Source of the DNA: Solimonas sp036405815
GTDB lineage: Bacteria; Pseudomonadota; Gammaproteobacteria; Nevskiales; Nevskiaceae
DNA length: 64,000 bases
Assembly (NCBI GenBank): GCA_036405815.1
Contig: DASWWX010000065.1
Location: 1 to 64,000, forward strand
Direction: 5' to 3'
The first letter of the stretch is position 1. Every line of letters begins with the position of its first letter. Made by a program: the position numbers and the translations under genes. Positions 49,973-56,965 of the stretch are shown in pieces. The notes below the pieces were generated by a model. It saw only the letters and a list, made by a program, of their open reading frames with translations. It had not been told where the DNA came from and ran no database searches.

Positions 49973-50380
49973 TCAACGGGCCGCATCACCTTGGGCGTCA
50001 TCCGCGGCGTCATCCGGAGCATCCTCCGCAGGCACCCCGTACTGCTGCCAGCCCCAGCGCTGGTAGACCATGTACGCGATCAGGCCCAGCAGCCCGGCGC
50101 CCATCAGCACCACCGCTGCGGGCAACACGCCGGCAGCGGCTGGCACGAAGATGCCGACGGCGGCCAACACGATGCCGGGCAGCAAAAAGCGCATCCACCG
50201 CCAGTTGTCGGGAAACGCCGCATGCTGGCGGGAAAGGATGGCGCCCCCGCACGCTGGGCACGCGCACAGGAAGTTCGGCGATCCCGCACTGCCCGGGAGC
50301 TCTTCGACGCGACGGAATCTCAATGAGACCCCGCAGCGGGGGCAATGAAAGTCCACCAGCGGATCAAAGATCGAGAACAT
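49973..50380 (-). CDS. Zinc-ribbon membrane protein
   Basis: A 135-residue protein. Two CxxC knuckles (CPRCG near residue 13, CPACGG near 41) form a zinc ribbon. Two membrane helices follow (about 62-80 and 82-105), then an acidic, Asp/Ala-rich tail. I recognise no named family. ATG 50380 (MFSIFDPLVDF) is preferred over an upstream start. Confidence 0.6.
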   Translation of the reverse strand: MFSIFDPLVDFHCPRCGVSLRFRRVEELPGSAGSPNFLCACPACGGAILSRQHAAFPDNWRWMRFLLPGIVLAAVGIFVPAAAGVLPAAVVLMGAGLLGLIAYMVYQRWGWQQYGVPAEDAPDDAADDAQGDAAR

Positions 50381-50449
50381 CGCGCCTCCCAGGCTAGATA
50401 TGAGGGCAAAACGCAGCCTCACGCAGCGTGACACCCAGCCGAGAAAAGA

Positions 50450-51031
50450 TCACGCCGCGTTGTCCCGAGATCGCCTGCGACGATCCACGATCACGATCGC
50501 TGCGGCGGCGGCACACAGCAGCGCCAGCGCCGTCCCCAGCAGCAGCACCATCTCGGCCCACGAAGAACGCGCCTCCAGCACCGTGTTGCGAGGATTACCG
50601 GGTTCATGGTGCACGGCCACCGACAGCCCCGGCGGATACCGCGCGATCACCGCCTCGACGCACGCGTTCGGCGGCCGATTCGGGCGCCGGCTTGAGATCA
50701 CCCAACCGCGCTGGCAGCCCAAATCGCCGAAGCGGATGCGGCGGATGCAGTCGGCAGTTCCCGTGTCGGCATAACGAACGCAGACCTCGGCATACCAGTT
50801 GCCCGCGCTGCTGCCCCCATGCCGGCCGCCGCCCATTCCCTGTCGCCAGACCGCCTGCGACTTTTGCACCCGCGCCTCGCGCACCGGCCACGACTCGGCG
50901 CGGTACTTATGCCAAGCCTCGATCGACGCAAAGAGCAGCAGGCCGAAACCAGCGAACAAGGCCGCCAACAGACTCCATCCGCCGACAACGGCGAGACGCG
51001 CCGAAAAGCGCGAGGCGGTCGACGACCTCAT
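50450..51031 (-). CDS. DUF3592-like membrane protein
   Basis: A 193-residue protein with an N-terminal membrane helix (about 15-37) and a C-terminal one (164-184) flanking an extracytoplasmic beta domain. The central part (SWPVREARVQKSQAV, then YPPGLSVAVHHEPGNPRNTVLE) fits DUF3592 proteins, whose function is unknown. A pair of helices around a soluble domain suggests an inner-membrane protein with a periplasmic domain. Confidence 0.65.
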   Translation of the reverse strand: MRSSTASRFSARLAVVGGWSLLAALFAGFGLLLFASIEAWHKYRAESWPVREARVQKSQAVWRQGMGGGRHGGSSAGNWYAEVCVRYADTGTADCIRRIRFGDLGCQRGWVISSRRPNRPPNACVEAVIARYPPGLSVAVHHEPGNPRNTVLEARSSWAEMVLLLGTALALLCAAAAAIVIVDRRRRSRDNAA

Positions 51032-51095
51032 CCAGCGTCACCGTCATTCATCAGCGCGCTCCGGATTCATCTGCGACGCAGTGCACCACCGACGC

Positions 51096-51581
51096 TCAGC
51101 CGCGAACCGCCGCCTCGATGGCGCTGATATCGATCTTGCTCATCTGCATCGTCGCGTCGAACGCGCGCTTGGCGACTGCCGGATCGGGGTGGGCAATCGC
51201 CTGTGTCAGCACCACCGGCGTGATCTGCCACGACACGCCCCACTTGTCCTTGCACCAGCCGCAGGCGCTTTCCTGGCCGCCGTTGCCGACGATCGCGTTC
51301 CAGTAACGATCCGTCTCTGCCTGATCGACGGTCGCCACCTGGAACGAAAACGCCTCGCTCTGCGAGAACGCCGGCCCGCCGTTGAGCCCGAGACAGGGAA
51401 TGCCCATGACCGTGAATTCCACGGTCAGCACATCCCCCTGCTTGCCCGACGGAAAATCCCCTGGCGCGCGGTACACCGCGCCGACGGAAGAGTCCGGAAA
51501 GGTGGCGGCATAGAACCGCGCGGCGCCTTCGGCATCGCCGTTGTACCAGAGGCAGATCGTGTTCTTGGCGGGGTGGGTCAT
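51096..51581 (-). CDS. VOC family protein, PhnB-like
   Basis: A 161-residue protein of the PhnB-like 3-demethylubiquinone methyltransferase-type glyoxalase family (VOC fold). It shows ICLWYNGDAEGAARFYAATF at the start and GWCKDKWGVSWQITPVVL later. Function unknown; despite the family name, methyltransferase activity is unlikely. No attC site follows its stop, so it is probably not an intact cassette, though it directly adjoins the integron array. Confidence 0.83.
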   Translation of the reverse strand: MTHPAKNTICLWYNGDAEGAARFYAATFPDSSVGAVYRAPGDFPSGKQGDVLTVEFTVMGIPCLGLNGGPAFSQSEAFSFQVATVDQAETDRYWNAIVGNGGQESACGWCKDKWGVSWQITPVVLTQAIAHPDPAVAKRAFDATMQMSKIDISAIEAAVRG

Positions 51582-51616
51582 GCCGCTTTTCCGACGCTAA
51601 CTGACAACTCGGTTGT

Positions 51617-51674
51617 GGCTAACGTTGGAGTTCAGCGGCTGCCGAAGGCAGTCCGCTGCAATGACGGGTTAGGT
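51617..51674 (-). repeat. attC site of cassette 3
   Basis: A 58-bp imperfect palindrome. Minus-strand ends are ACCTAAC (51668-51674) and GTTAGCC (51617-51623). The stem pairs GCAGCGG with CCGCTG, with one extrahelical base. The end GTTAGCC departs from GTTRRRY at one position. The ACCTAAC end is complementary to the TTAGGT with which cassette 3 begins. It is the last attC of the array. Confidence 0.85.
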
Positions 51675-51675
51675 C

Positions 51676-52341
51676 TCACGGTAGAGCGGCTCCCGACTTG
51701 TTTGCGAAGTCTTCGTATGCTCCGAGGTAGCGGATGAAGTTACGGTCGTTGCGCTGCGTGCCGGTAGGGTAGTCGCGCAGGAACCGACCAACACTCATGC
51801 CCTGTCTTTCATTCACTGGTATTCCATCCCCTTCCAGCAGCTTCACGAACTTTGCCTGGGCTGTACCTCCATCGTGCGCGATGCGGTTGCGAACCGTGTG
51901 TGCCGAGACCAAACTTTTGTAGGTCTGTTGACCGAGCTTGTCAACGAGGTCGCCGAAGAACGATGCGTCGCCAAACAAGTTGTAGCCACGTTCTTTTAGC
52001 CGCTGAGGACTACCCCAGCCGAGCTTGTTATTCAGTCCGTTGTCGAGATCGCCCATCACGAATGCACTGCGGGTTGCGGTGATCTGTAGTCGGGCTCTCA
52101 CTTCCACTTGAAACATGAATTTTGCGAAGTCTTCGAACTTCGCTGCAATCTCAAAGAAGATGAACTGCGCTACGTCCCGTGTGTCTGGATTTGACAGCCG
52201 CGTTACCGTGGCAGCGCTAGTTCCGCTGTACCCGTGCCAGACGATCTTGCCGTAAAGATCGCGCGCGCGATTGATGTTCGCTACGAATGCTGCGACTTCG
52301 GTATTGACGGCTGCTTTTGTGATTCGTGGAGGAGGTGCCAT
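51676..52341 (-). CDS. Integron cassette protein with HEPN-like motif
   Basis: A 221-residue, soluble, mostly helical protein. The strongest clue is R151-N-R-I-A-H156 within TVRNRIAHDGG, the R-x4-H signature of HEPN domains, many of which are RNases in toxin-antitoxin and phage-defence systems. A preceding helix FFEIAAKFEDFAKFMFQ supports a helical bundle. I do not recognise a named family beyond that. The start, ATG 52341, is only 11 nt from the cassette boundary, so translation may depend on upstream reading. The stop lies just before the attC. Confidence 0.6.
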   Translation of the reverse strand: MAPPPRITKAAVNTEVAAFVANINRARDLYGKIVWHGYSGTSAATVTRLSNPDTRDVAQFIFFEIAAKFEDFAKFMFQVEVRARLQITATRSAFVMGDLDNGLNNKLGWGSPQRLKERGYNLFGDASFFGDLVDKLGQQTYKSLVSAHTVRNRIAHDGGTAQAKFVKLLEGDGIPVNERQGMSVGRFLRDYPTGTQRNDRNFIRYLGAYEDFANKSGAALP

Positions 52342-52346
52342 GTGAG

Positions 52347-52415
52347 ACCTAACGCCTGCGTTCACCGGCGGGCCGAGCGAAGCGAGGCCCGTCCGAGTGG
52401 AACGCGTTGTTGGGC
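52347..52415 (-). repeat. attC site of cassette 2
   Basis: A 69-bp imperfect palindrome. Minus-strand ends are GCCCAAC (52409-52415) and GTTAGGT (52347-52353). The arms GCGTTCCAC and GTGAACGC pair with one extrahelical C. The same overall sequence type is known from Xanthomonas-like chromosomal integrons. Confidence 0.92.
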
Positions 52416-52422
52416 GGCTTCC

Positions 52423-54099
52423 TCATGACTTCATCTTGTTCTTAACGGAGTCTAAGAGATGAGCGCCTTTCGCAGCCTGGTCTGTACCGCCAAACGCTTT
52501 GTACTCCGCTTGAACTAAGGCTGTGCTCTGCTGGAGAAGCGTGGTGTCGAGCTTCGACAGGTCTACGTCCGCCAAGTCTCCAGAGTTCGGGGCCACCTTT
52601 CCGGTCAGCTTTGCAGCGACACACATGGCCACGTAAAAGCGAAGATTGTTCCGGTCCTTGGGGGTCAAGCCAATTGTGGGCACCTTAAGCTGGTCCTCCA
52701 CACGGCGCATGATCTCAGCGCAGGCGTAGTACATCTTTATCGGGTGGGAGTCCGAATAAACCTTGCCGTAATCCTCGTCTTTCTTCAGCAAGGACGAGGG
52801 TCGAGCGCGAGCTGTATCAGGGCGCTGAAGAAGAATGGCCATGACAGCCTGAGCTAGATGAGGGATGCCGATTATCTTGTCCCGCGGCTTACCATCATTC
52901 TTGTAGTAGTTCTTGCGGCGGTCGTAGAAAAGGCCCCGGGGCCTGAAGAATTCCTCTATGTCGCGATGCACCTTGTCAGTCGCGCGAAGTGAAGCTTGTT
53001 GAACCGCAGTCTGGCTATTCGTGGCCTTAATAATACGATCTCTACTTTCGGCCTCGGACGGAACAATAACGCGGACCAGGATTTTGCGGTCATCATTCTC
53101 GGTGTTGAACTTCTTGCAATAGTTAAAGACCTCCGTGGACGACTGAAGGCCATTCACAATTTGCGGGTCCTCGATGGTTAGCGCCTTGCCACTCTGAGAC
53201 GCCTTCGACGCCAGCACGGTAATCCCGTTATTCAGCCACCAGAAATCTTCCTGATGGGGCTCTTGGAGCGAGTGCTGGATGTCGTCGTTGACCACCGTGC
53301 GACCTTGGTAATCGCGCACATTCGCTTCAAAAATATTGCGTCGGAGCCCACCGGAACTGTCCGAGATAAAGGTGAAGTAATCCCGCAAGCGAACCAGGCA
53401 GACAAAGCCAACCTGCCCGGCTGAGGAGATCGGATTCTCAGCCAACGGCAGGGTGTAGGTTGTCTGTGGCGCTCGCCGTGCAAGCTCCAGCAACTCGGAC
53501 GCGCCGAGAAACGTGAAACTGAATTCCGATGATGGGAAATGACGGCGGACAACAGCCTCAAGCTTCTCGACCTTCTTCTTTACATTGGCGTCCGGGGTCT
53601 CTCCCTTTGAGGCGTAGTAATAACTAATCCTGAGCGTCGGAAACTTTGCCGCCAATTGGTTGTGGACGGTGCGAAAGCAAGTAATCGCCTCAACCAGAGA
53701 GTCGTTATACGTGGTGCCGAGTGCGGTCGGCGCCTTGGATAGATCGAGGATGTCCTCACTCACAGTCATGAAGCGTTCTATGGGAGTTTCTTGAAAGCCG
53801 GCCGACGTCTTCGCCTGCACAATGACGAGGTCAAGGATGATGTTTTTCTTTAGATGCGAGTAGTCCGGCTCCTCTTGAACAAGCTCGCCGTTGACCAGTA
53901 CGTAGATGGCATCTATGCCGCCATCGCCCCCGTCGCCGACTAGGCCGGAGTCGATCTCGTCGTATGAAAGATCGGAATCCTTGAGTACCTGTTCAGCCGT
54001 GAACAGTTCAAAAAACTCACTAGCGGAAGCACCTGGATCAATCTCGGCCTGCCGCTGCTTCAGGATTTCATCGAGGATGATGCGATCGTTCTTAGCCAT
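52423..54099 (-). CDS. AIPR family protein with PD-(D/E)XK-like motif (integron cassette)
   Basis: A 558-residue soluble protein of the AIPR family, named after abortive phage infection proteins. The core is recognised by WWLNNGITVLAS, DPQIVNGLQSSTEVF, IIKATNSQTAVQ and EEFFRPRGLFYDRRKNYY. The N-terminal part shows GGIDAIYVLVNG (Asp63) and VIVQAKTS (Gln95-x-Lys97), fitting a PD-(D/E)XK nuclease core with a Q-x-K variant. It is the only long cassette gene here. Its AT-richer composition suggests recent transfer. A phage-defence role follows from the family name and is not shown. Confidence 0.82.
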   Translation of the reverse strand: MAKNDRIILDEILKQRQAEIDPGASASEFFELFTAEQVLKDSDLSYDEIDSGLVGDGGDGGIDAIYVLVNGELVQEEPDYSHLKKNIILDLVIVQAKTSAGFQETPIERFMTVSEDILDLSKAPTALGTTYNDSLVEAITCFRTVHNQLAAKFPTLRISYYYASKGETPDANVKKKVEKLEAVVRRHFPSSEFSFTFLGASELLELARRAPQTTYTLPLAENPISSAGQVGFVCLVRLRDYFTFISDSSGGLRRNIFEANVRDYQGRTVVNDDIQHSLQEPHQEDFWWLNNGITVLASKASQSGKALTIEDPQIVNGLQSSTEVFNYCKKFNTENDDRKILVRVIVPSEAESRDRIIKATNSQTAVQQASLRATDKVHRDIEEFFRPRGLFYDRRKNYYKNDGKPRDKIIGIPHLAQAVMAILLQRPDTARARPSSLLKKDEDYGKVYSDSHPIKMYYACAEIMRRVEDQLKVPTIGLTPKDRNNLRFYVAMCVAAKLTGKVAPNSGDLADVDLSKLDTTLLQQSTALVQAEYKAFGGTDQAAKGAHLLDSVKNKMKS

Positions 54100-54114
54100 T
54101 CGATAAGGATCTTT

Positions 54115-54480
54115 CTAAGCCGTCCAACGCCGAGGTTCAGCCGACCCCGCGCCGTAGCGAAGCGGAGGCGTGGGGTCGGCTGGAACCGTTGGTTGGGGCT
54201 GAACATGCACGGGCTCGACTTTGCGATGTGAAAACCGACGAACGAGCGAAAAGATGCCTGCCTCCACGAGGAATAGCGTTGCCAGGACCGGGATTGCTCC
54301 GACGAGATAGAACGCGCCGACCATGAGTTGGAATGACCACGTTTGTGCATACAGGTCGCCATCAGGAGGCCCCGCCAAGTACGCCGCCGTGCGGAGGTAG
54401 AACCACACAGCGAAGCACAAGACAAAGACCGCGATCTGCACCAACCAGAACCGCCGGAATCTTTCCCAAGGGAGGTGCAT
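54115..54480 (-). CDS. Small membrane protein of integron cassette 1
   Basis: A 121-residue protein with two predicted membrane helices (about 13-36 and 48-80). The C-terminal tail (from about residue 92, PQPTVPADPTPPLRYG) is translated from the attC site itself. The stop codon (54115-54117) lies 11-13 nt past the cassette boundary (54128), within the next cassette. Only 16 nt separate attI from its ATG. No family recognised. It may be a membrane partner of a cassette-encoded system, but nothing proves that. Confidence 0.6.
   Translation of the reverse strand: MHLPWERFRRFWLVQIAVFVLCFAVWFYLRTAAYLAGPPDGDLYAQTWSFQLMVGAFYLVGAIPVLATLFLVEAGIFSLVRRFSHRKVEPVHVQPQPTVPADPTPPLRYGAGSAEPRRWTA
54122..54198 (-). 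repeat. attC site of cassette 1
   Basis: A 77-bp imperfect palindrome. Minus-strand ends are CCCCAAC (54192-54198) and GTTGGAC (54122-54128). The stem pairs CAGCCGACCCC with GGGGTCGGCTG, with an unpaired C next to it. The CCCCAAC end is complementary to the GTTGGGG at the attI junction. Confidence 0.92.
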
Positions 54481-54490
54481 CGCTGTTCAG

Positions 54491-54530
54491 CCCCAACTAG
54501 ATTTATCACGCATCACCAAACGCTAACTCA
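54491..54530 (-). other. attI recombination site
   Basis: The junction core is GTTGGGG (54497 to 54491 on the minus strand), preceded by AAATCTA, like the AAACAAA before GTTAGAT in attI1. Cassette 1 begins TTGGGGC here, matching the complement of its own attC end. A second GTTAGC (54527-54522) lies upstream. Outer limits of attI are not determined. Confidence 0.65.
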
Positions 54531-54535
54531 GCGGC

Positions 54536-54592
54536 CATAAATCCGCCACTGTCCATTCGGACAATGACTTACACGCACACTCCGGATTTATG
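54536..54592 (+). promoter_or_regulatory. Nested inverted repeats upstream of intI
   Basis: CATAAATCCG (54536-54545) is exactly complementary to CGGATTTATG (54583-54592). Inside lies TGTCC-ATTC-GGACA (54550-54563). The inner repeat fits CTGT-N8-ACAA, close to a LexA box, although its centre is GC-rich for such a site. It could control intI transcription. Confidence 0.45.
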
Positions 54593-54622
54593 CTGCATAA
54601 ATTATCCCGGATGAGATTCGCG

Positions 54623-55594
54623 ATGACGGGTAACAAACCTCGGCTGATGGACAGCGTCAAAGAAGCCCTACGGGTCCGCCATTACAGCTTGAGTACGGAG
54701 AAAAGCTACTGCGATTGGATTCGGCGGTTCATCCTTTTCTCCGGCAAGCGTCACCCGTCTGAAATGGGCATTGAGGAAGTAACGGCCTTCTTGTCCCATC
54801 TGGCCATCTCTCGGAATGTCTCACCGTCGACACAGAACCAGGCAAAGGCGGCAATTCTTTTTCTTTACAAGCATGTGCTGTCCATCGATCTGCCCTGGCT
54901 CGACACGGTGGTACAGGCGAAGGCCCGTGAACACGTCCCGGTTGTGCTCACCGAGGTCGAGGTGCGTCGCTTGCTTCAGGCCATGTCCGGCACACCCGCA
55001 ATGGTTGCCAGCCTGCTGTACGGGACCGGCATGAGATTGATGGAGGCGCTGCGGTTGCGGGTTAAGGATGTAGAGCTGGCCCGGCGCGAGATCGTCGTGC
55101 GCGAGGGGAAGGGCGGCAAGGATCGCGTAACAGTCCTGCCGGAGAACCTGGTGCTGCCGCTTCGCGAGCAGATCGCGCGGGTGAAGACACTGCATGACGC
55201 CGATCTGGCGAATGGCGGCGGCGCTACGTGGCTACCGGATGCACTCTCCATCAAGTACCCGAGCGCTCCGCGCGCATTCGGTTGGCAATACGTGTTCCCG
55301 GCGCGGCAGTGCTCCCGTGATCCACGCTCAGGCCGATCGGGTCGGCATCATCTTCTGCCCGATTCCATTCAGCGTGCCGTTCGAGAAGCCGCGCGCCTCG
55401 CCAACATCGTCAAGCCTTGTTCACCCCACGTGCTGCGCCACTCCTTTGCCACGCATCTGCTGCAGGCGGGGTACGACATCCGGACCGTGCAGGAGCTGCT
55501 GGGTCATGCCGACGTCAGCACCACTATGATCTACACGCACGTGCTCAACCGCGGCGGTCGCGGCGTGGTCAGTCCGCTGGATCGCGTGAGCTGA
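54623..55594 (+). CDS. intI: Integron integrase
   Basis: A 323-residue tyrosine recombinase. The catalytic set is Arg138 (GTGMRLMEALRL), His269 and Arg272 (HVLRHSFATHLL), His295 (LLGHADVSTT) and Tyr304 (MIYTH). The IntI-only segment KYPSAPRAFGWQYVFPA followed by DPRSG and RHH separates it from XerC/D and phage integrases. It looks complete and intact. ATG 54623 (MTGNKPRL) fits the family best; ATG 54590 would add 11 residues over the inverted repeat. It faces away from the cassettes across attI. Confidence 0.95.
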   Translation: MTGNKPRLMDSVKEALRVRHYSLSTEKSYCDWIRRFILFSGKRHPSEMGIEEVTAFLSHLAISRNVSPSTQNQAKAAILFLYKHVLSIDLPWLDTVVQAKAREHVPVVLTEVEVRRLLQAMSGTPAMVASLLYGTGMRLMEALRLRVKDVELARREIVVREGKGGKDRVTVLPENLVLPLREQIARVKTLHDADLANGGGATWLPDALSIKYPSAPRAFGWQYVFPARQCSRDPRSGRSGRHHLLPDSIQRAVREAARLANIVKPCSPHVLRHSFATHLLQAGYDIRTVQELLGHADVSTTMIYTHVLNRGGRGVVSPLDRVS

Positions 55595-55681
55595 CGCGCT
55601 CTTGCCGCGTTTGGAAGCCCACTTGGCGACACTTACTTCAGCCGGGGACGGCTCTACCGCGGCAACGGTGCTATCGAACCC

Positions 55682-56965
55682 TCACCACAGCGGCCCCGCC
55701 CGATGCCGCGCCACATCCGCAGCCGAGACCGCGCGTGCTTCATTGCCCCAGGCGTTGCGGGTGTAGGTGAGCACGTCGGCAATCTCCTGATCGCTGAGCG
55801 TGTGGCCGAAGGGCGGCATGCCGTAGGGCCGCGGGTTGCCAGCAGTGCCGGGTGGATAGCCTCCGTACAGCAGCACGCGAATGGGATTCACGATGGAATC
55901 CTGGGTCACAGCGCGGTTGCCGGCGAGCGCGGGCGCGGCGGGTGGGCGGCCTTCGCCGTTATCACCGTGGCAGGCGGCGCAGTGTTCGGCGTAGAGCGCT
56001 TCCCCGCGGGCGGTGATCGCCTTGAGGTCGCGTGAGGATCGGCGATCGCGCACCGCCGGCTCGCTGACGGGCAAGTCCTTGAGATAGACGGCCATCGCGC
56101 GCAGATCGGCGTCGTTCAGGTGTTGCAGGCTTTCAAAGACGACTTCCGCCATCGGCCCCAGAACAGAAGCCTGCGGCGCGATGCCGTCCTTGAGCAGTGC
56201 GGCGATGTCGTGCACCGGCCAGTCCTGCACGCCGGCTTCGGTCTTCACGCTCAGCGAGGGCGCGTACCAGTTCAGGACGAGGCCGCCGGCTGGCTGCGTG
56301 CGGCTGGCGCCCAAGGCATTGCGGCTTTCGTGGCAGGCGCTGCAGTGGCCCAGGCCCTGCACCAGGTAGGCGCCGCGATTCCACGCCTCGCTCTGGGCCG
56401 CATCCGGCTCATACACACCGGGGCGGAAGAACAGCAGGCGCCAGCCGCTCAGCAGCGGGCGGTAGCGGTACGGAAACTTCAGGTCGTGCTCGCGGCGCGA
56501 CTGCATCACCGGCGGCAGGCTCTTGAGATACACGAACAGCGCGTCCGCATCCTCACGCGTGACGCGGGTGTAGTTGGTGTACGGGAACACCGGGTACAGC
56601 GGGCTGCCGTCGCGCGAGCGGCCTTCGTGCATCGCGCGCCAGAAGTCGTCGTCGGTCCAGCGGCCGATGCCGGTCTCGACATCCGGCGTGATGTTGGGTG
56701 AATAGAATGTACCGAATGGCGTAGGGATGGCGCGGCCGCCGGCATAGACCGGCCCGCCGCGCACGGTGTGGCAGGCCTGGCAGTCACCGGCGCGCGCGAG
56801 ATAGGCGCCGCGTTCGATCTGCGCGGCGAGGTCGGCGTGCGCGGGCATCGCGCTCGGGCCGGGCAGCGGCACGCTGTGCGCGGCATCCGGAATCGGCAGC
56901 AGCCACCATGCACCCAGCGCCAGCAGTGCCGCCACCACCGCCGCGATTCCCAACGCGCGCTTCAC
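55682..56965 (-). CDS. Triheme c-type cytochrome, dehydrogenase-subunit type
   Basis: A 427-residue periplasmic or membrane-anchored cytochrome. An N-terminal hydrophobic helix (1-25) precedes three haem sites: CQACH, CSACH and CAACH. The arrangement matches the cytochrome subunits of membrane alcohol, gluconate and sorbitol dehydrogenases. No flavin or PQQ dehydrogenase subunit is adjacent. The GTG start at 56965 overlaps the stop of the preceding gene (GTGA), so the genes are coupled. Confidence 0.85.
   Translation of the reverse strand: MKRALGIAAVVAALLALGAWWLLPIPDAAHSVPLPGPSAMPAHADLAAQIERGAYLARAGDCQACHTVRGGPVYAGGRAIPTPFGTFYSPNITPDVETGIGRWTDDDFWRAMHEGRSRDGSPLYPVFPYTNYTRVTREDADALFVYLKSLPPVMQSRREHDLKFPYRYRPLLSGWRLLFFRPGVYEPDAAQSEAWNRGAYLVQGLGHCSACHESRNALGASRTQPAGGLVLNWYAPSLSVKTEAGVQDWPVHDIAALLKDGIAPQASVLGPMAEVVFESLQHLNDADLRAMAVYLKDLPVSEPAVRDRRSSRDLKAITARGEALYAEHCAACHGDNGEGRPPAAPALAGNRAVTQDSIVNPIRVLLYGGYPPGTAGNPRPYGMPPFGHTLSDQEIADVLTYTRNAWGNEARAVSAADVARHRAGPLW

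Larger units (their letters stand above)
51594..55594. mobile_element. Chromosomal integron: intI, attI and three cassettes
   Basis: An integron integrase gene on the plus strand is followed upstream, on the opposite strand, by three gene cassettes. Each ends in an attC site of 58-77 bp with RYYYAAC/GTTRRRY ends and one unpaired base in the stem. The layout attI, cassette 1 (54496-54128), cassette 2 (54127-52353), cassette 3 (52352-51623) is the classical one. A 9-bp repeat ACGCTAACT lies at both outer ends of the array (51594-51602 and 54520-54528). The cassettes are visibly richer in A+T than their neighbours. Confidence 0.9.

Noticed and set aside
51096..51581. The VOC gene as a fourth cassette
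   Set aside because: It follows the last attC, but no attC-like palindrome follows its stop codon.
54521..54527. GTTAGCG as the attI cleavage core
   Set aside because: The start of cassette 1 (TTGGGGC) and its matching attC end place the junction at 54491-54497. GTTAGCG does not fit GTTRRRY.
55595..55681. A possible gene or attachment site after intI
   Set aside because: No open frame or repeat stands out in this short gap.
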